NCBI GenBank assembly: GCA_002973635.1
Contig: CP027224.1
Location: 1,994,501-2,058,500, forward strand
Reading direction: 5' to 3'
From: Lysinibacillus sp. B2A1
Lineage (GTDB): Bacteria > Bacillota > Bacilli > Bacillales_A > Planococcaceae
Length of the DNA: 64,000 nucleotides
Shown: positions 26,201 through 34,135 of the stretch, piece by piece
How the letters are laid out: each line of letters begins with the position of its first letter
Position numbering within the stretch: position 1 is the stretch's first letter
Made by a program: the position numbers and the translations under genes
The notes under the pieces: generated by a model
What the model was told of the DNA's origin: nothing
What the model saw: only the letters and a program-made list of their open reading frames with translations
Database searches by the model: none

Positions 26201-27201
26201 ATACATTTGCAGGCTGGTTTAAGGAAGGTGCCCTTGCAACCGAGTGGGACTTTGCGACAGATGTAATCACAGCGGATACAACGCTCTATGCTAAATGGAC
26301 AGTGAATAGTTATGGTGTAACGTTTAACACAAACGGAGGTTCAGCTGTAGCGTCCGACTCTGTAATCTATAATGAAAAAGTAACCAAACCAAAAGCACCG
26401 ACTAAGGTAGGGTATACTTTTATGGGGTGGTATAAAAATGCAACTTTCACAACAGAATGGAATTTTACAAATGATGTGGTAACAGAGGATATAACACTCT
26501 ATGCCAAATGGATGGTAAATTCAACTGGAGGTGGAGGTGAATATCCATCAATACCGACAACTCCAACAGTACCAGTAAATCCAGTTCCGACGCCGACTGA
26601 ACCGTCAATACCAGAAAATTTAACCCCCTCACCTGAGGAACAACCAGATAGTGAGCCAACTGAGCAGGAGCCTGAACAGCAGCAATATGTGTTCTCAGAT
26701 GTGCCGAAATCACATTGGGCGTGGGAGATGATTCAAGATATGGCGAGACGAGGGGTTATTACGGGTTATCCTGATCAATCATTTCGACCTAATGAATTTA
26801 TCAAACGCCAGCATATTGCCATTATGCTAACACGAGCTTTTGAGCTAGAACCATCTCGTGAGGCTACCTCTTTTTCAGATGTTCTGCCTAGTCATCCTTA
26901 TTATGAGGCGATTACAAAGCTGCAACGGGCAGGTATTATTGATGGCTCGAATGGAGCATTTCGTCCAGATGAATGGTTGACGCGTGCCCAAATGGCAAAA
27001 ATTCTTGTGGCGGTACTTCAATTGCCACCAGGTGATAAGAGCTTATTCAAAGATGTAAGTACAGACCATTGGAGTTATGCCAATATAGTTGCCTTAGAAC
27101 ATGAAGGTATTGCCTTAGGTTCGAATGGTTATTTTAAACCTAATGATCCAGTCACACGTGCTCAATTTGTGGCTTTGATGTACCGAGCTCTTAATCAATA
27201 A
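23224..27201 (+). CDS. large cell-surface protein: Big1 domains, seven B-repeats, three SLH domains
   Basis: 1325 residues, ATG behind GAAGGA. Signal peptide (WGLIILLFAICLLIPPG, site after SVKA). Domains in order: a beta-sandwich carrying SQSFMPAYSGYLSQIDIHVF (to ~180); two bacterial Ig-like Big1 repeats (~185-380, each with LIADGISQ or LLADGISQ and DNNNGTYTATLTA); a further Ig-like region to ~600; seven InlB-type B-repeats (~605-1097; FNTNGG, YNEKVTKPTAP, GYTFAGWFKE, TTLYAKW); a Pro/Glu-rich linker (PVPTPTEPSIPENL); three SLH domains (FSDVPKSHWAWEMIQDMARR, FRPDEWLTRAQMAKILVAV, FKPNDPVTRAQFVALMYRAL). SLH domains tether proteins to pyruvylated wall polymer, so it is displayed on the surface, probably for adhesion. 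An IS sits 7 bases after its stop. Confidence 0.93.
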   Translation: MKYLKKFQQWGLIILLFAICLLIPPGSESVKAADPVGTAIVDQEQPLQSGNIWVNAELPRSQSFMPAYSGYLSQIDIHVFDYRGSPGALKIEIYDEQNMSVPMASVTRPDINSGWISSDFSNNKPYLKKNVSYRMIISTENGGINGFGWYGKSGNPYPRGSASSDYDFSFRTYMIPDYSLSPAESQITVSSPSLIADGISQTTVTVKLKDAQGTDITTGGESVTISSTQGTVSAVTDNNNGTYTATLTASTTTSTGTISGTVGGKAIAGTASVQFVPGSPSTEKSTVGVSNGSLLADGISQATITVKLKDAQNNEIKAGGAAVAISSTLGTVGDVTDNNNGTYTATLTAPITVGTATISASVGGNPITATASVQFNPKTAQSVTATVATSTPIVGMDNSITLSVKNALGDKDTTFNGIKNVTISGYKQAPNGFIGSFNGQILTSMSEIVALNFTNGEATSSLKLNAASAQTIELAVSGVDIATTNSLIITPIAGNATVMKLTTDIIPPSVNGVAFGQQPVLTLYDGYGNVSVNDNTKVVAVTKKDVGAWTLTGTLTATANAGIISFSNLGAMNAAKVTGAQLAFDAPGLAQLTSTAVTLIPKQYTVGFDTNGGNSIAGLSITHGDKLIAPTEPIKIGYTFVDWYKNAGFTTKWDFATDVITAETKLYAKWTVNSYSVTFNTNGGSAVASDSVIYNEKVTKPTAPTKAGHTFAGWFKESALATEWNFATDVITTETTLYAKWTVNSYSVTFNTNGGSAVASDSVNYNEKVTKPTAPSKAGYTFVGWFKESALATEWDFATDVITAETTLYAKWTVNSYGVTFNTNGGSAVASDSVNYNEKVTKPTAPSKAGYTFVGWFKESALATEWDFATDVITADTTLYAKWTVNSYGVTFNTNGGSAVASDSVIYNEKVTKPKAPTKTGYTFAGWFKESALATEWDFATDVTTADTTLYAKWTVNSYGVTFNTNGGSAVASDSVIYNEKVTKPTAPSKAGYTFAGWFKEGALATEWDFATDVITADTTLYAKWTVNSYGVTFNTNGGSAVASDSVIYNEKVTKPKAPTKVGYTFMGWYKNATFTTEWNFTNDVVTEDITLYAKWMVNSTGGGGEYPSIPTTPTVPVNPVPTPTEPSIPENLTPSPEEQPDSEPTEQEPEQQQYVFSDVPKSHWAWEMIQDMARRGVITGYPDQSFRPNEFIKRQHIAIMLTRAFELEPSREATSFSDVLPSHPYYEAITKLQRAGIIDGSNGAFRPDEWLTRAQMAKILVAVLQLPPGDKSLFKDVSTDHWSYANIVALEHEGIALGSNGYFKPNDPVTRAQFVALMYRALNQ
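25033..26511 (+). repeat. 213 bp in-frame repeats encoding B-repeats
   Basis: After a diverged first unit (25033-25233) six units of exactly 213 bases (71 codons) follow from 25234 to 26511. Units 2-6 are nearly identical at DNA level, the last is diverged. This identity suggests recent duplication or gene conversion, so copy number should vary between strains. Confidence 0.92.
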
Positions 27202-27246
27202 TGGTCCAAAAGCATGAGACTGGGACAAAACCCTTCTCTAAACTAA

Positions 27247-27289
27247 AAAGCCGGTGAAATTTTACAATCAGTAAAATTTCACCGGCTTT
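27247..27289 (+). terminator. hairpin inside the left end of the IS1182-type element
   Basis: Perfect 19-base stem (27247-27265, 27271-27289) with loop AATCA, then GAATTTTTG. It probably stops read-through from the surface-protein gene into the transposase and now acts as that gene's terminator. Confidence 0.8.
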
Positions 27290-27372
27290 GAATTTTTGTC
27301 ATAAAAAATAAGGACCACATCTGATAAAATTAAGTCACCACAACAAAACTTTTATACGAAAGAAGGGTCCTT

Positions 27373-28941
27373 ATGTTTAAAGATTATAACATGAATCAAG
27401 TTGTTTTACCGTTAGATTTAGAAATAAAACTTCAAGAAAATGATATCGCCTACGCCATCAATGATTTAGTGGAAAGTATTCCAAATGAAGCGTTGGATTT
27501 ATTTCTTAGAAGCACGGGTTGTCCCGCTTATCATCCACGAATGATGTTAAAAATTATTCTGTGTGCTTACACCCAATCGGTTTTCTCTGGAAGAAAAATT
27601 GAAGATCTCGTAAAAGACAGTGTTCGAATGATGTGGTTAGCTCAAGGTTATGAACCGAGCTATCGAACAATTAATCGTTTTCGTGTTCATCCAGCGGTAA
27701 AGGAATTATTACGCCAATGTTTTGTCCAATTTCGTTGTCAGCTTGTGCAAGAAAAGCTGATTGAGAATGAAGCTATTTTTATCGACGGAACTAAGATTGA
27801 AGCGAATGCCAACAAATTTACATTCGTGTGGAAAAAGTCGATTGAGAAATATCATAACGGACTAATTGAAAAGTCAAACCAGCTATACGATGAACTACTT
27901 GAAAAAGAAATCATCCCAGAAATTGAACGGGAAAATGAAAAGGAATTAGCATTGGAAGACCTCGCTCAAATGGTCGAAAAAGTAGATGAAGCGATCGCTG
28001 AATATGATCGAAAAATTGAGGACTCATCAGATGTAGCAGAGCGAAAGGCTTTAAGAACGGAACGGAAATTCCCAAAGAAAGCCCGCAAACAATTAATCGA
28101 CTATATTGAACGCAAACTAAAATACCAAAGAGACTTCGAAATCTTTGACGAACGAAATAGTTATTCGAAAACAGACCCAGATGCGACATTTATGCGTATG
28201 AAAGATGACTATATGAAAAATGGTCAATTGAAGGCAGGTTATAACATACAAGTGGCAACAGAAGGTCAGTATGCGCTTGCCTACAGCATTTTTCCAAACC
28301 CAGCGGATACACGTACATTAATCCCATTTTTAGATGAAATCGAACAACATTATTTTAAGCTACCAAAACACATCGTCGCAGATGCCGGATATGGCAGTGA
28401 ACAAAATTATGATGATATCCTTTCGAATCGTAAGCGAGAAGCTTTAATCACGTACACCATGTATGTAAAAGAACAGAAGAAAACGTATAAGCAAAACGAA
28501 TTCAATACAGCGAACTGGGATTATGATAAAGAAAATGATCGATACACATGCCCAAACCAACAACATCTTGTATTTAAATATCGTACCACGAAAACGGATA
28601 AGTATGATTTCACGCGTGAGTTTAAGGTATATGAATGTGAAGACTGTTCCGGATGCCCCCTCCGTTCATTATGTACAAAAGCAAAAGAAGGAAATAATCG
28701 TAAGTTACTGGTGAATGAGAAGTGGGAACAACAAAAAGAATATGTGAGAGCAAAGCTTTCAGAAGAAAAAACGAGTACCCTTTATCGTCAACGCAAAATT
28801 GACGTGGAACCAGTTTTTGGATTCTTGAAGGCTAATTTGCGTTTCACTCGATTTTCTGTACGAGGAAAATCGAAGGTGGAAAACGAGATGGGCCTCGCAT
28901 TAATGGCCGTGAATATAAGAAAATTCACAGCCATTAGCTAA
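27373..28941 (+). CDS. IS1182 family transposase
   Basis: 522 residues, ATG behind AGAAGGGT. N-terminal DUF772-like helical domain (GCPAYHPRMMLKIILCAYTQ, SYRTINRFRVHPAVKELLRQ) and a DDE nuclease: IFIDGTKIEANANKFTFVWK (first Asp), IVADAGYGSEQNYDDIL (second Asp) and DVEPVFGFLKANLRFTRFSV (Glu). A cysteine cluster CEDCSGCPLRSLC lies before the last motif, as is usual in the family. The helical insert around residues 150-260 is rich in Glu/Lys. No stop or frameshift; the element looks complete and possibly active. Confidence 0.95.
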   Translation: MFKDYNMNQVVLPLDLEIKLQENDIAYAINDLVESIPNEALDLFLRSTGCPAYHPRMMLKIILCAYTQSVFSGRKIEDLVKDSVRMMWLAQGYEPSYRTINRFRVHPAVKELLRQCFVQFRCQLVQEKLIENEAIFIDGTKIEANANKFTFVWKKSIEKYHNGLIEKSNQLYDELLEKEIIPEIERENEKELALEDLAQMVEKVDEAIAEYDRKIEDSSDVAERKALRTERKFPKKARKQLIDYIERKLKYQRDFEIFDERNSYSKTDPDATFMRMKDDYMKNGQLKAGYNIQVATEGQYALAYSIFPNPADTRTLIPFLDEIEQHYFKLPKHIVADAGYGSEQNYDDILSNRKREALITYTMYVKEQKKTYKQNEFNTANWDYDKENDRYTCPNQQHLVFKYRTTKTDKYDFTREFKVYECEDCSGCPLRSLCTKAKEGNNRKLLVNEKWEQQKEYVRAKLSEEKTSTLYRQRKIDVEPVFGFLKANLRFTRFSVRGKSKVENEMGLALMAVNIRKFTAIS

Positions 28942-28970
28942 AAGCTATCTGGAAAAACATAAAAGATCGA

Positions 28971-29006
28971 GAAATCCGACTTTGAATTCATTCAAAGTCG
29001 GATTTC
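28971..29006 (-). terminator. hairpin inside the right end of the IS1182-type element
   Basis: Perfect 16-base stem GAAATCCGACTTTGAA / TTCAAAGTCGGATTTC with loop TTCA, mirror partner of the left-end hairpin. Confidence 0.65.
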
Positions 29007-29234
29007 TCACGAATTGAAGCTAGTTATGTCCCAGCCTCGTGCTTTTCTCTTCTTCTAAATCTAGGTGATTACTTTCCAATTATTCTTCTCTAATGGATGA
29101 TCCCAAAACAACCACAGATTAGTACTAGTAAGTCTCCAATATCGCCTTACTTTCTGATTCTCCATTACTATATTTTATTTATTATTTGCTAGATTCTCTA
29201 TGTAAAGACCAATTTAGTTCAGTGTAGAGGGGAA

Positions 29235-29417
29235 TTGTCTATTTTCATAGCTCTTATAGCATTAATCATTGGGATATTCATATTAGTAGTTGGAATGCAC
29301 ACCAAGAAAAAATGGGTAACTTGGATCGCCTTCATTATATTGCTTATGCCATTGTGGGAACTCCTCAAATTATTGATGCTATCTACTTTCTCTTCTTTTT
29401 ACCGATTTTGGTCTTGA
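29235..29417 (+). CDS. small two-helix membrane protein
   Basis: 60 residues from TTG 29235 behind GAGGGGA. Two hydrophobic helices (IFIALIALIIGIFILVVG and WVTWIAFIILLMPLWELLKL) separated by a basic turn (MHTKKK). No family recognised. It lies alone between the IS1182-type element and a terminator (29518-29567). The ribosome binding site and clean topology favour a real gene. Confidence 0.5.
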   Translation: MSIFIALIALIIGIFILVVGMHTKKKWVTWIAFIILLMPLWELLKLLMLSTFSSFYRFWS

Positions 29418-29517
29418 TGCTCAGTTGAAAATTCATCTTCATATCTAGGTTAGAGCTGTTTTAGAGGGAATCTTTAACAAATATTTTAAACAGGAATGTT
29501 TCAATAAAACTATAAAT

Positions 29518-29567
29518 GGGTGTCTAAAAGCGGAACTATCGCTTTCAGACACCCCTATCTGTTTTTT
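29518..29567 (+). terminator. intrinsic terminator
   Basis: GGGTGTCT / AGACACCC with an inner AAAGCG / CGCTTT stem and TTTTTT downstream. It ends the transcript of the small membrane protein gene and may also stop the converging SLH gene. Confidence 0.8.
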
Positions 29568-29665
29568 ACGTCATCTTATTTTTAAATTTTTCCTTGATAT
29601 GGGTGCCACTTACTTCAACAAAGTCTTCATGGTGAGAAGTGTGAACCATCCAAAATCGCTCTCAT

Positions 29666-31477
29666 TCATTCGATTTCTAGTTCATACATAACTTTTTTAT
29701 TATTTGAAGTAGTATACCAAATAATTTTATTGTTTTTTACAATCGGTTGGACGGTAGATAGCTCCATATCAACTGCTGAGTGGGTTGAAGATGTTGTTTT
29801 TCCTTGTCCATTCACATAGACGTATTTTAAGCTACCAATCTTATCATCTAAATATTCTTGCCATAGTACAACAAATTTATCATCTGTTATTTTTACAATT
29901 GTAGGCGTTGTTGTAGACAAGGCTGTGTTTTCATAATTAGCAATCGTTGTTTCGATAATGGAAGCATCATTCTTGTTTGAAAAATCCTTTGGAATGCCAT
30001 ATAGGTAAACGTTACGTGTATCTGTGCGATGGTACTGTTTATTTTGGTTGACAGAGTTAAAGGCAGCTAAATAATGCGTAGGGGATTGTTCGAAGCCCCC
30101 TATAGATACACCGGTTACATTGTCACCTACACCTCCAGAAATAGGAAAAAATTCTTTCTTTGAGTATCTATTCTTTTTATTACTAGATGCGTCTATTAAT
30201 TTATGAAGGACGAGGCTACGCGGATAAGCATCACCATGATCTAAATATATAGGTGCTTCACCATCCATTAACACATATTGATCAAAGGAGTGACTAACAT
30301 GATTCCCTTGAAACTCTCCTAATGTATTAATTATTTCCATTGAACTTGTATTAATTTCGAATGTTAATTGAGATTGATGATTTAAGCCATCGCTTGATTT
30401 ATAACGTTCACGTGATGAATGGAATACGAGTGTATTACCTTGTTCTGCTATTCTTCCTCCCGATGAAGCGTCAAAGGGTATTACGGTAATAATCTCATCT
30501 CCTTTAACCGTTGTTGCAGCAATTCGCTTAAAGTTCTTATCATACTTGACAATGCGAATAACCTCTATATTTTCTTCATTCGGGTTATTTTGACCATAGG
30601 CAATATAATTACAGGTTTCACCGCTATAAAAAGCGCCAAAAAGAGGTAATTCTAACGCTAACGTTTTTTCGGAAAGCTTTTTAGATTGACTGTCGTATGT
30701 AGTAATTTTAATATTTTTATCTACTTCTAACGTTGAGAAGGTATTATCGTTGTTGTCGAAAATATAATCTTTGATAGAAGCAGCCCAATTTCCATGTACG
30801 CTTGGTTTTAAAGTGTTTTTAGAAGTATCTACATATTCAAATGGAAACTTTTGAGTCTGTGCTATGTTTTTTTCGGCGCGTATGATAAAGGCAGCCATTT
30901 GTCCACGTGTCACATAGGAGCTACCATCAAATGTTGTCTCCGTTTTTCCCTTTGTTACACCATTCTCATATAGCGCAGCAATTGATTCTCGGTAATTTTC
31001 ATGCACATCTGTTAATGGCAGATTTGCGCTATTCGTTGCCTTTAAATTCATTGCATTAGCCAAAATTTTTGCTAAGTGATTGCGCTGTACATTGTTTTCA
31101 GGCTTAAAAGTGCCATCCTCAAAACCGTCAATAATATTTGCCTCTTTTAAAGCGGCGATCGCACCATAATATTGGTGTGTTGTAGGAATATCCTTGAAAT
31201 TTGGATTTTGGACATTAATCGTATCTAGCTTTAGCACACTCGCAAGAATTTTCGCAGCTTGTCCACGTGTTAAATTTTTCTCGGGTTTAAAAGTGCCATC
31301 TGCATAGCCGCTAATAATCCCTCGTTCTTGAAGATCTTTTATGGCATCATAAAATTGATGATTCGATGGTACATCTGACATCGCATTTGTAGTTTCGATT
31401 GGAATGACAATCGATGCAACGATAGCTGATGCAGCTGTCACCCTAAAAAATAGTGAGTAATGATGTTTTTTGCCCAA
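29666..31477 (-). CDS. SLH-domain surface protein with a C-terminal beta-rich domain
   Basis: 603 residues from TTG 31477 behind AAGGAGG; the longer frame from 31507 is rejected. A signal-like stretch (YSLFFRVTAASAIVASIVI) is followed by three SLH domains (~20-200): DVPSNHQFYDAIKDLQERGI, DIPTTHQYYGAIAALKEANI and DVHENYRESIAALYENGVTK, each with GTFKPE or an equivalent and TRGQ. The remaining ~390 residues (SEKTLALELPLFGAFYSGET, FVVLWQEYLDDKIGSLKYVY) look like repeated four-stranded blades, perhaps a beta-propeller, and match no family I know. The protein should be wall-anchored through SLH. It lies next to another SLH gene on the same strand. Confidence 0.8.
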   Translation of the reverse strand: MGKKHHYSLFFRVTAASAIVASIVIPIETTNAMSDVPSNHQFYDAIKDLQERGIISGYADGTFKPEKNLTRGQAAKILASVLKLDTINVQNPNFKDIPTTHQYYGAIAALKEANIIDGFEDGTFKPENNVQRNHLAKILANAMNLKATNSANLPLTDVHENYRESIAALYENGVTKGKTETTFDGSSYVTRGQMAAFIIRAEKNIAQTQKFPFEYVDTSKNTLKPSVHGNWAASIKDYIFDNNDNTFSTLEVDKNIKITTYDSQSKKLSEKTLALELPLFGAFYSGETCNYIAYGQNNPNEENIEVIRIVKYDKNFKRIAATTVKGDEIITVIPFDASSGGRIAEQGNTLVFHSSRERYKSSDGLNHQSQLTFEINTSSMEIINTLGEFQGNHVSHSFDQYVLMDGEAPIYLDHGDAYPRSLVLHKLIDASSNKKNRYSKKEFFPISGGVGDNVTGVSIGGFEQSPTHYLAAFNSVNQNKQYHRTDTRNVYLYGIPKDFSNKNDASIIETTIANYENTALSTTTPTIVKITDDKFVVLWQEYLDDKIGSLKYVYVNGQGKTTSSTHSAVDMELSTVQPIVKNNKIIWYTTSNNKKVMYELEIE

Positions 31478-31631
31478 ATGCAAAACCTCCTTGGTGATAT
31501 CACACATATTTTTAACGAAAATTATACAAATTCTACCTGATTTATTTCCCTATGTAGTATTTCTTTCACATCAATACCCATTAAAAATAGCACAAAGAAA
31601 CTAGCGTATGAATTAATGCGATTCAGCAAAA

Positions 31632-32885
31632 CTAGCTTCCAAAATACGAAAAGTGCATATAATCTCGGCTCGTACTCCAAGCGTCTCCACCCCAAGAGAA
31701 TCCATGTTTTCTGAACGCCCGAACTACATCCCCATCTTCTGTAATTGAATATATGTTCTCGTAAGGTTTCCAAAAACTACCTGAAAGAATCTTGGTCACG
31801 TTGCCATTCTTATCAATCTCACAATGCATATTCTCACTTGCATTGATGTCAAGGGCTGTCCCATTCCGGTGCTCGGAATTGACATTGGTGCGCCAAGAGT
31901 ATGCGCCTACGTCCTTAATCGGAAATTTCTCTGGTCCATCGAAGATCTCTTGGAATACCGCCTTGTAGGTTTTAGCCAAGTTCTTATGTACAGTCAGCGT
32001 TGCTTTTCCTTGGACCTTGTCGCCCTTTGTAGTGGCCTTCCAAACCGGAACCGTAATCTGGGTCATGTTTGACTCAGCAGCTTCTTTCGTTTCGAAGCCG
32101 GGCTCCTTATCCTCCCAAACAAGTTGCGTTTTTTCTTCCCACTTCTGCATGTCGCGAATCATTGATTCGGATAGCGTATCTTTAAGTTCAGGTTGTTTTG
32201 CATAACGCTCCAACACTACAACAAGTTGTGCCCTCGTCAATTTGTCTGTTATTCCGAAATTATCAAGTGTTTGTCCTTTTTCTAGATTTTTCCCTATCAT
32301 AAACTTGTTAGCATACATAAATTCTACGGCTTGTTCTAACGTGACGGATTTCCCATATATGTATGATACTAATGCTCGTGCCATCTGACCACGTGTGACA
32401 TGTTGTGATGCAAATGTTACATTGGTTGTAGAACCTCTCGTGACCATGCCTAAATCCTTGGCTAGCTTATACTCAGTAAATGCGAAATTTTTGTCTAAAT
32501 TGGCTTTCGTTGTATTTGCCTTTTCGCTTTTAAAACTGTCTGGTTCCTGATATTTCAATATAATCGACAGCATTTGGTATTCTGTTACATAACCTTGAGG
32601 ATCTAACCAGTTGCCCACGCCTTTTTTCGGGTCAGATGGATGTTTTTGATTTTGATAGCCTGAAATAATTCCTTCGTCTATTGCCCATCTCATGGCTGGC
32701 GCCCAGCTTGCATTGATATCAAAATCTTTGTAAGAAGTAAGGTCCGCTGCTGCCAATCGCATCATTGCATTTGTTGCTGGCTCTGCTACTTGCTCTTCCG
32801 CATTAGCAACTGCTCCCACTTGCAACAATGAACCTGCCATCATGGAAGTGATTAATATCTTTCCAATTTTTTCTTTTTTACACAC
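31632..32885 (-). CDS. SLH-like protein with an M15 (D,D-/L,D-carboxypeptidase) domain
   Basis: 417 residues from GTG 32885, which has AAAGGAG at good spacing and gives a proper signal peptide (KIGKILITSMMAGSLLQVGA, site after ANA). A longer start at ATG 32963 also has GGAGG and cannot be excluded. Residues ~45-230 hold diverged SLH repeats (WAPAMRWAIDEGIISGYQNQ, HVTRGQMARALVSYIYG, KLTRAQLVVVLERYAK). The C-terminal ~120 residues are a peptidase M15 domain: YSWRTNVNSEHRNGTALDIN supplies the His and Asp zinc ligands and DYMHFSYFG the last His. The enzyme likely trims peptidoglycan stem peptides at the cell surface. Confidence 0.85.
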   Translation of the reverse strand: MCKKEKIGKILITSMMAGSLLQVGAVANAEEQVAEPATNAMMRLAAADLTSYKDFDINASWAPAMRWAIDEGIISGYQNQKHPSDPKKGVGNWLDPQGYVTEYQMLSIILKYQEPDSFKSEKANTTKANLDKNFAFTEYKLAKDLGMVTRGSTTNVTFASQHVTRGQMARALVSYIYGKSVTLEQAVEFMYANKFMIGKNLEKGQTLDNFGITDKLTRAQLVVVLERYAKQPELKDTLSESMIRDMQKWEEKTQLVWEDKEPGFETKEAAESNMTQITVPVWKATTKGDKVQGKATLTVHKNLAKTYKAVFQEIFDGPEKFPIKDVGAYSWRTNVNSEHRNGTALDINASENMHCEIDKNGNVTKILSGSFWKPYENIYSITEDGDVVRAFRKHGFSWGGDAWSTSRDYMHFSYFGS

Positions 32886-33250
32886 TTCAACTCTCTCCTT
32901 TAATTTATTAGTGAATCTTGAATGACCCATTTTACCTATTAGAATAGTAATTTTGTTATTCATTTTCCTCCATCATTTTCTAAAATATACACTCATATTA
33001 CCTTTTTACTATCCTATTTGTAAACACAATATCCTTTTTATTACATTACTAGTGATTGTATATTCTTTTATTTCATTATCATATTGACTAAAAACATTTT
33101 AAGATACGTAGTGTTTAGTGATACAAAAATCAACTCCTTCGTCAACTCCCATGAAAGTGCATAATCATCTTTCATTTTCTGTGAAGAAACGCTGATTTTG
33201 GTGCTTCATGGTTGGCTAAGGAGTATTTAGCTAACAGGCCAAATTTAAAT

Positions 33251-33286
33251 GTCGATTCCTTAGAGTACAGGAATTCGACTTTTTTA
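33251..33286 (+). terminator. orphan intrinsic terminator
   Basis: GTCGATTCCT / AGGAATTCGAC with one bulged A, followed by TTTTTT. No + strand gene ends before it within 32964-33250, so it could mark a short unannotated transcript. Confidence 0.6.
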
Positions 33287-33444
33287 GGTTGAAATTCTCT
33301 TAGCATACACAAATTCCAGAATGTTGACGGTTATTCCTATTTAGAAAAATAAAAAAGAAAAATGGGTGGTATAGTGCAATTTAGCACTTTAAATAGGTGC
33401 AAATTATCTTCCAAAGGGACTTGATTAGCACTAATAATTAGCCA

Positions 33445-33493
33445 ATATGGATTGCATCATTACTACATTTTTGGACATTTATATTCAATCCAA
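33445..33493 (+). promoter_or_regulatory. candidate MocR operator, PNPOx-like/glyA operon
   Basis: ATATGGATTGC (33445), TTTTTGGACAT (33468) and the inverse element TTCAATCCAAA (33485). The core TGGA / TCCA elements have nearly the same order and spacing as the site at 35797-35847 (second core +24 here, +23 there; inverted core +41 here, +40 there). Two direct and one inverted half-site is the binding layout known for GabR/PdxR-type MocR proteins. Confidence 0.55.
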
Positions 33494-33535
33494 AGGCTGA
33501 TAGACTTACAGAATACTAGATTAGGAGTGATAACA

Positions 33536-34063
33536 ATGATTGATGTACGCTACAAAATAAGAGAAGTATTAGATATGAGCAAGATCGATGCATTTTTGCA
33601 GCATGCTCGTATTGGGCATCTTGGAATGGTTGATGGTCAACAACCTTATGTAGTTCCACTGAATTTTATTTGGTCAAATGGAAATATTTATTTTCATGGT
33701 GCTGGTGGTGGGCGACGAAATAAAGTGGTTCAAGAGAATTCAGAGGTCTGTTTTACTGTATGTGAGGAATATGGAACAATCACTAATCCTGTACCAGCCA
33801 AAACAGATACTGCTTATATGAGTGTCATGATTTTTGGGGAAGCAAAGCCTGTTGTCAATTTAGATGAAGCTACATATATGCTGCAAGAGATGATTGATAA
33901 ATATGTGCCTGGTTACTATAAACGCCCATTATCCAAACAACATGTAGAGAAATACCAATCAGCAGTATTCGGTGGTTCTGTACAAGTCTACAGAATTGAT
34001 CCACAACATATAAGCGCAAAAGAAAATCCAATTGAGGAAGGAAAAATGCACCAAACAGATTAA
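33536..34063 (+). CDS. pyridoxamine-5'-phosphate-oxidase-fold protein (NimA-like)
   Basis: 175 residues, ATG behind TAGGAGTG; an upstream in-frame start at 33452 overlaps the putative operator and is rejected. The split-barrel flavin-binding fold is clear: ARIGHLGMVDGQQPYVVPLN, IYFHGAGGGRRNKVV, CEEYGTITNPVP, TDTAYMSVMIFGEAKPVVNL and DKYVPGYYKRPLSKQHVEKY. It is a paralogue of the protein at 22212-22763. Here it opens an operon with glyA and a MazG-like gene, beneath a MocR-type site, so action on B6 vitamers or protection of PLP enzymes is plausible but not shown. Confidence 0.85.
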   Translation: MIDVRYKIREVLDMSKIDAFLQHARIGHLGMVDGQQPYVVPLNFIWSNGNIYFHGAGGGRRNKVVQENSEVCFTVCEEYGTITNPVPAKTDTAYMSVMIFGEAKPVVNLDEATYMLQEMIDKYVPGYYKRPLSKQHVEKYQSAVFGGSVQVYRIDPQHISAKENPIEEGKMHQTD

Positions 34064-34135
34064 ACAATGTTTCCATCAAAATGGCTATAAGTAAGCATGA
34101 AAAAAATAATAATTCAAATAGAAAGGATTTTGCAT

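Larger units (their letters stand above)
27208..29046 (+). mobile_element. IS1182-type insertion sequence
   Basis: 1839 bases. Left end AAAAGCATGAGACTGGGACA and the inverse of the right end AAAAGCACGAGGCTGGGACA are terminal inverted repeats with two mismatches in 20. Each end also carries a strong internal hairpin (27247-27289, 19-base stem; 28971-29006, 16-base stem), as is usual to block outside transcription. No convincing target duplication was seen. It begins 7 bases after the stop of the surface-protein gene. Confidence 0.85.

Noticed and set aside
33290..34135. T-box or glycine riboswitch before the glyA operon
   Set aside because: No specifier stem, T-box sequence or tandem glycine aptamer pattern could be found; the half-site repeats explain the region better.
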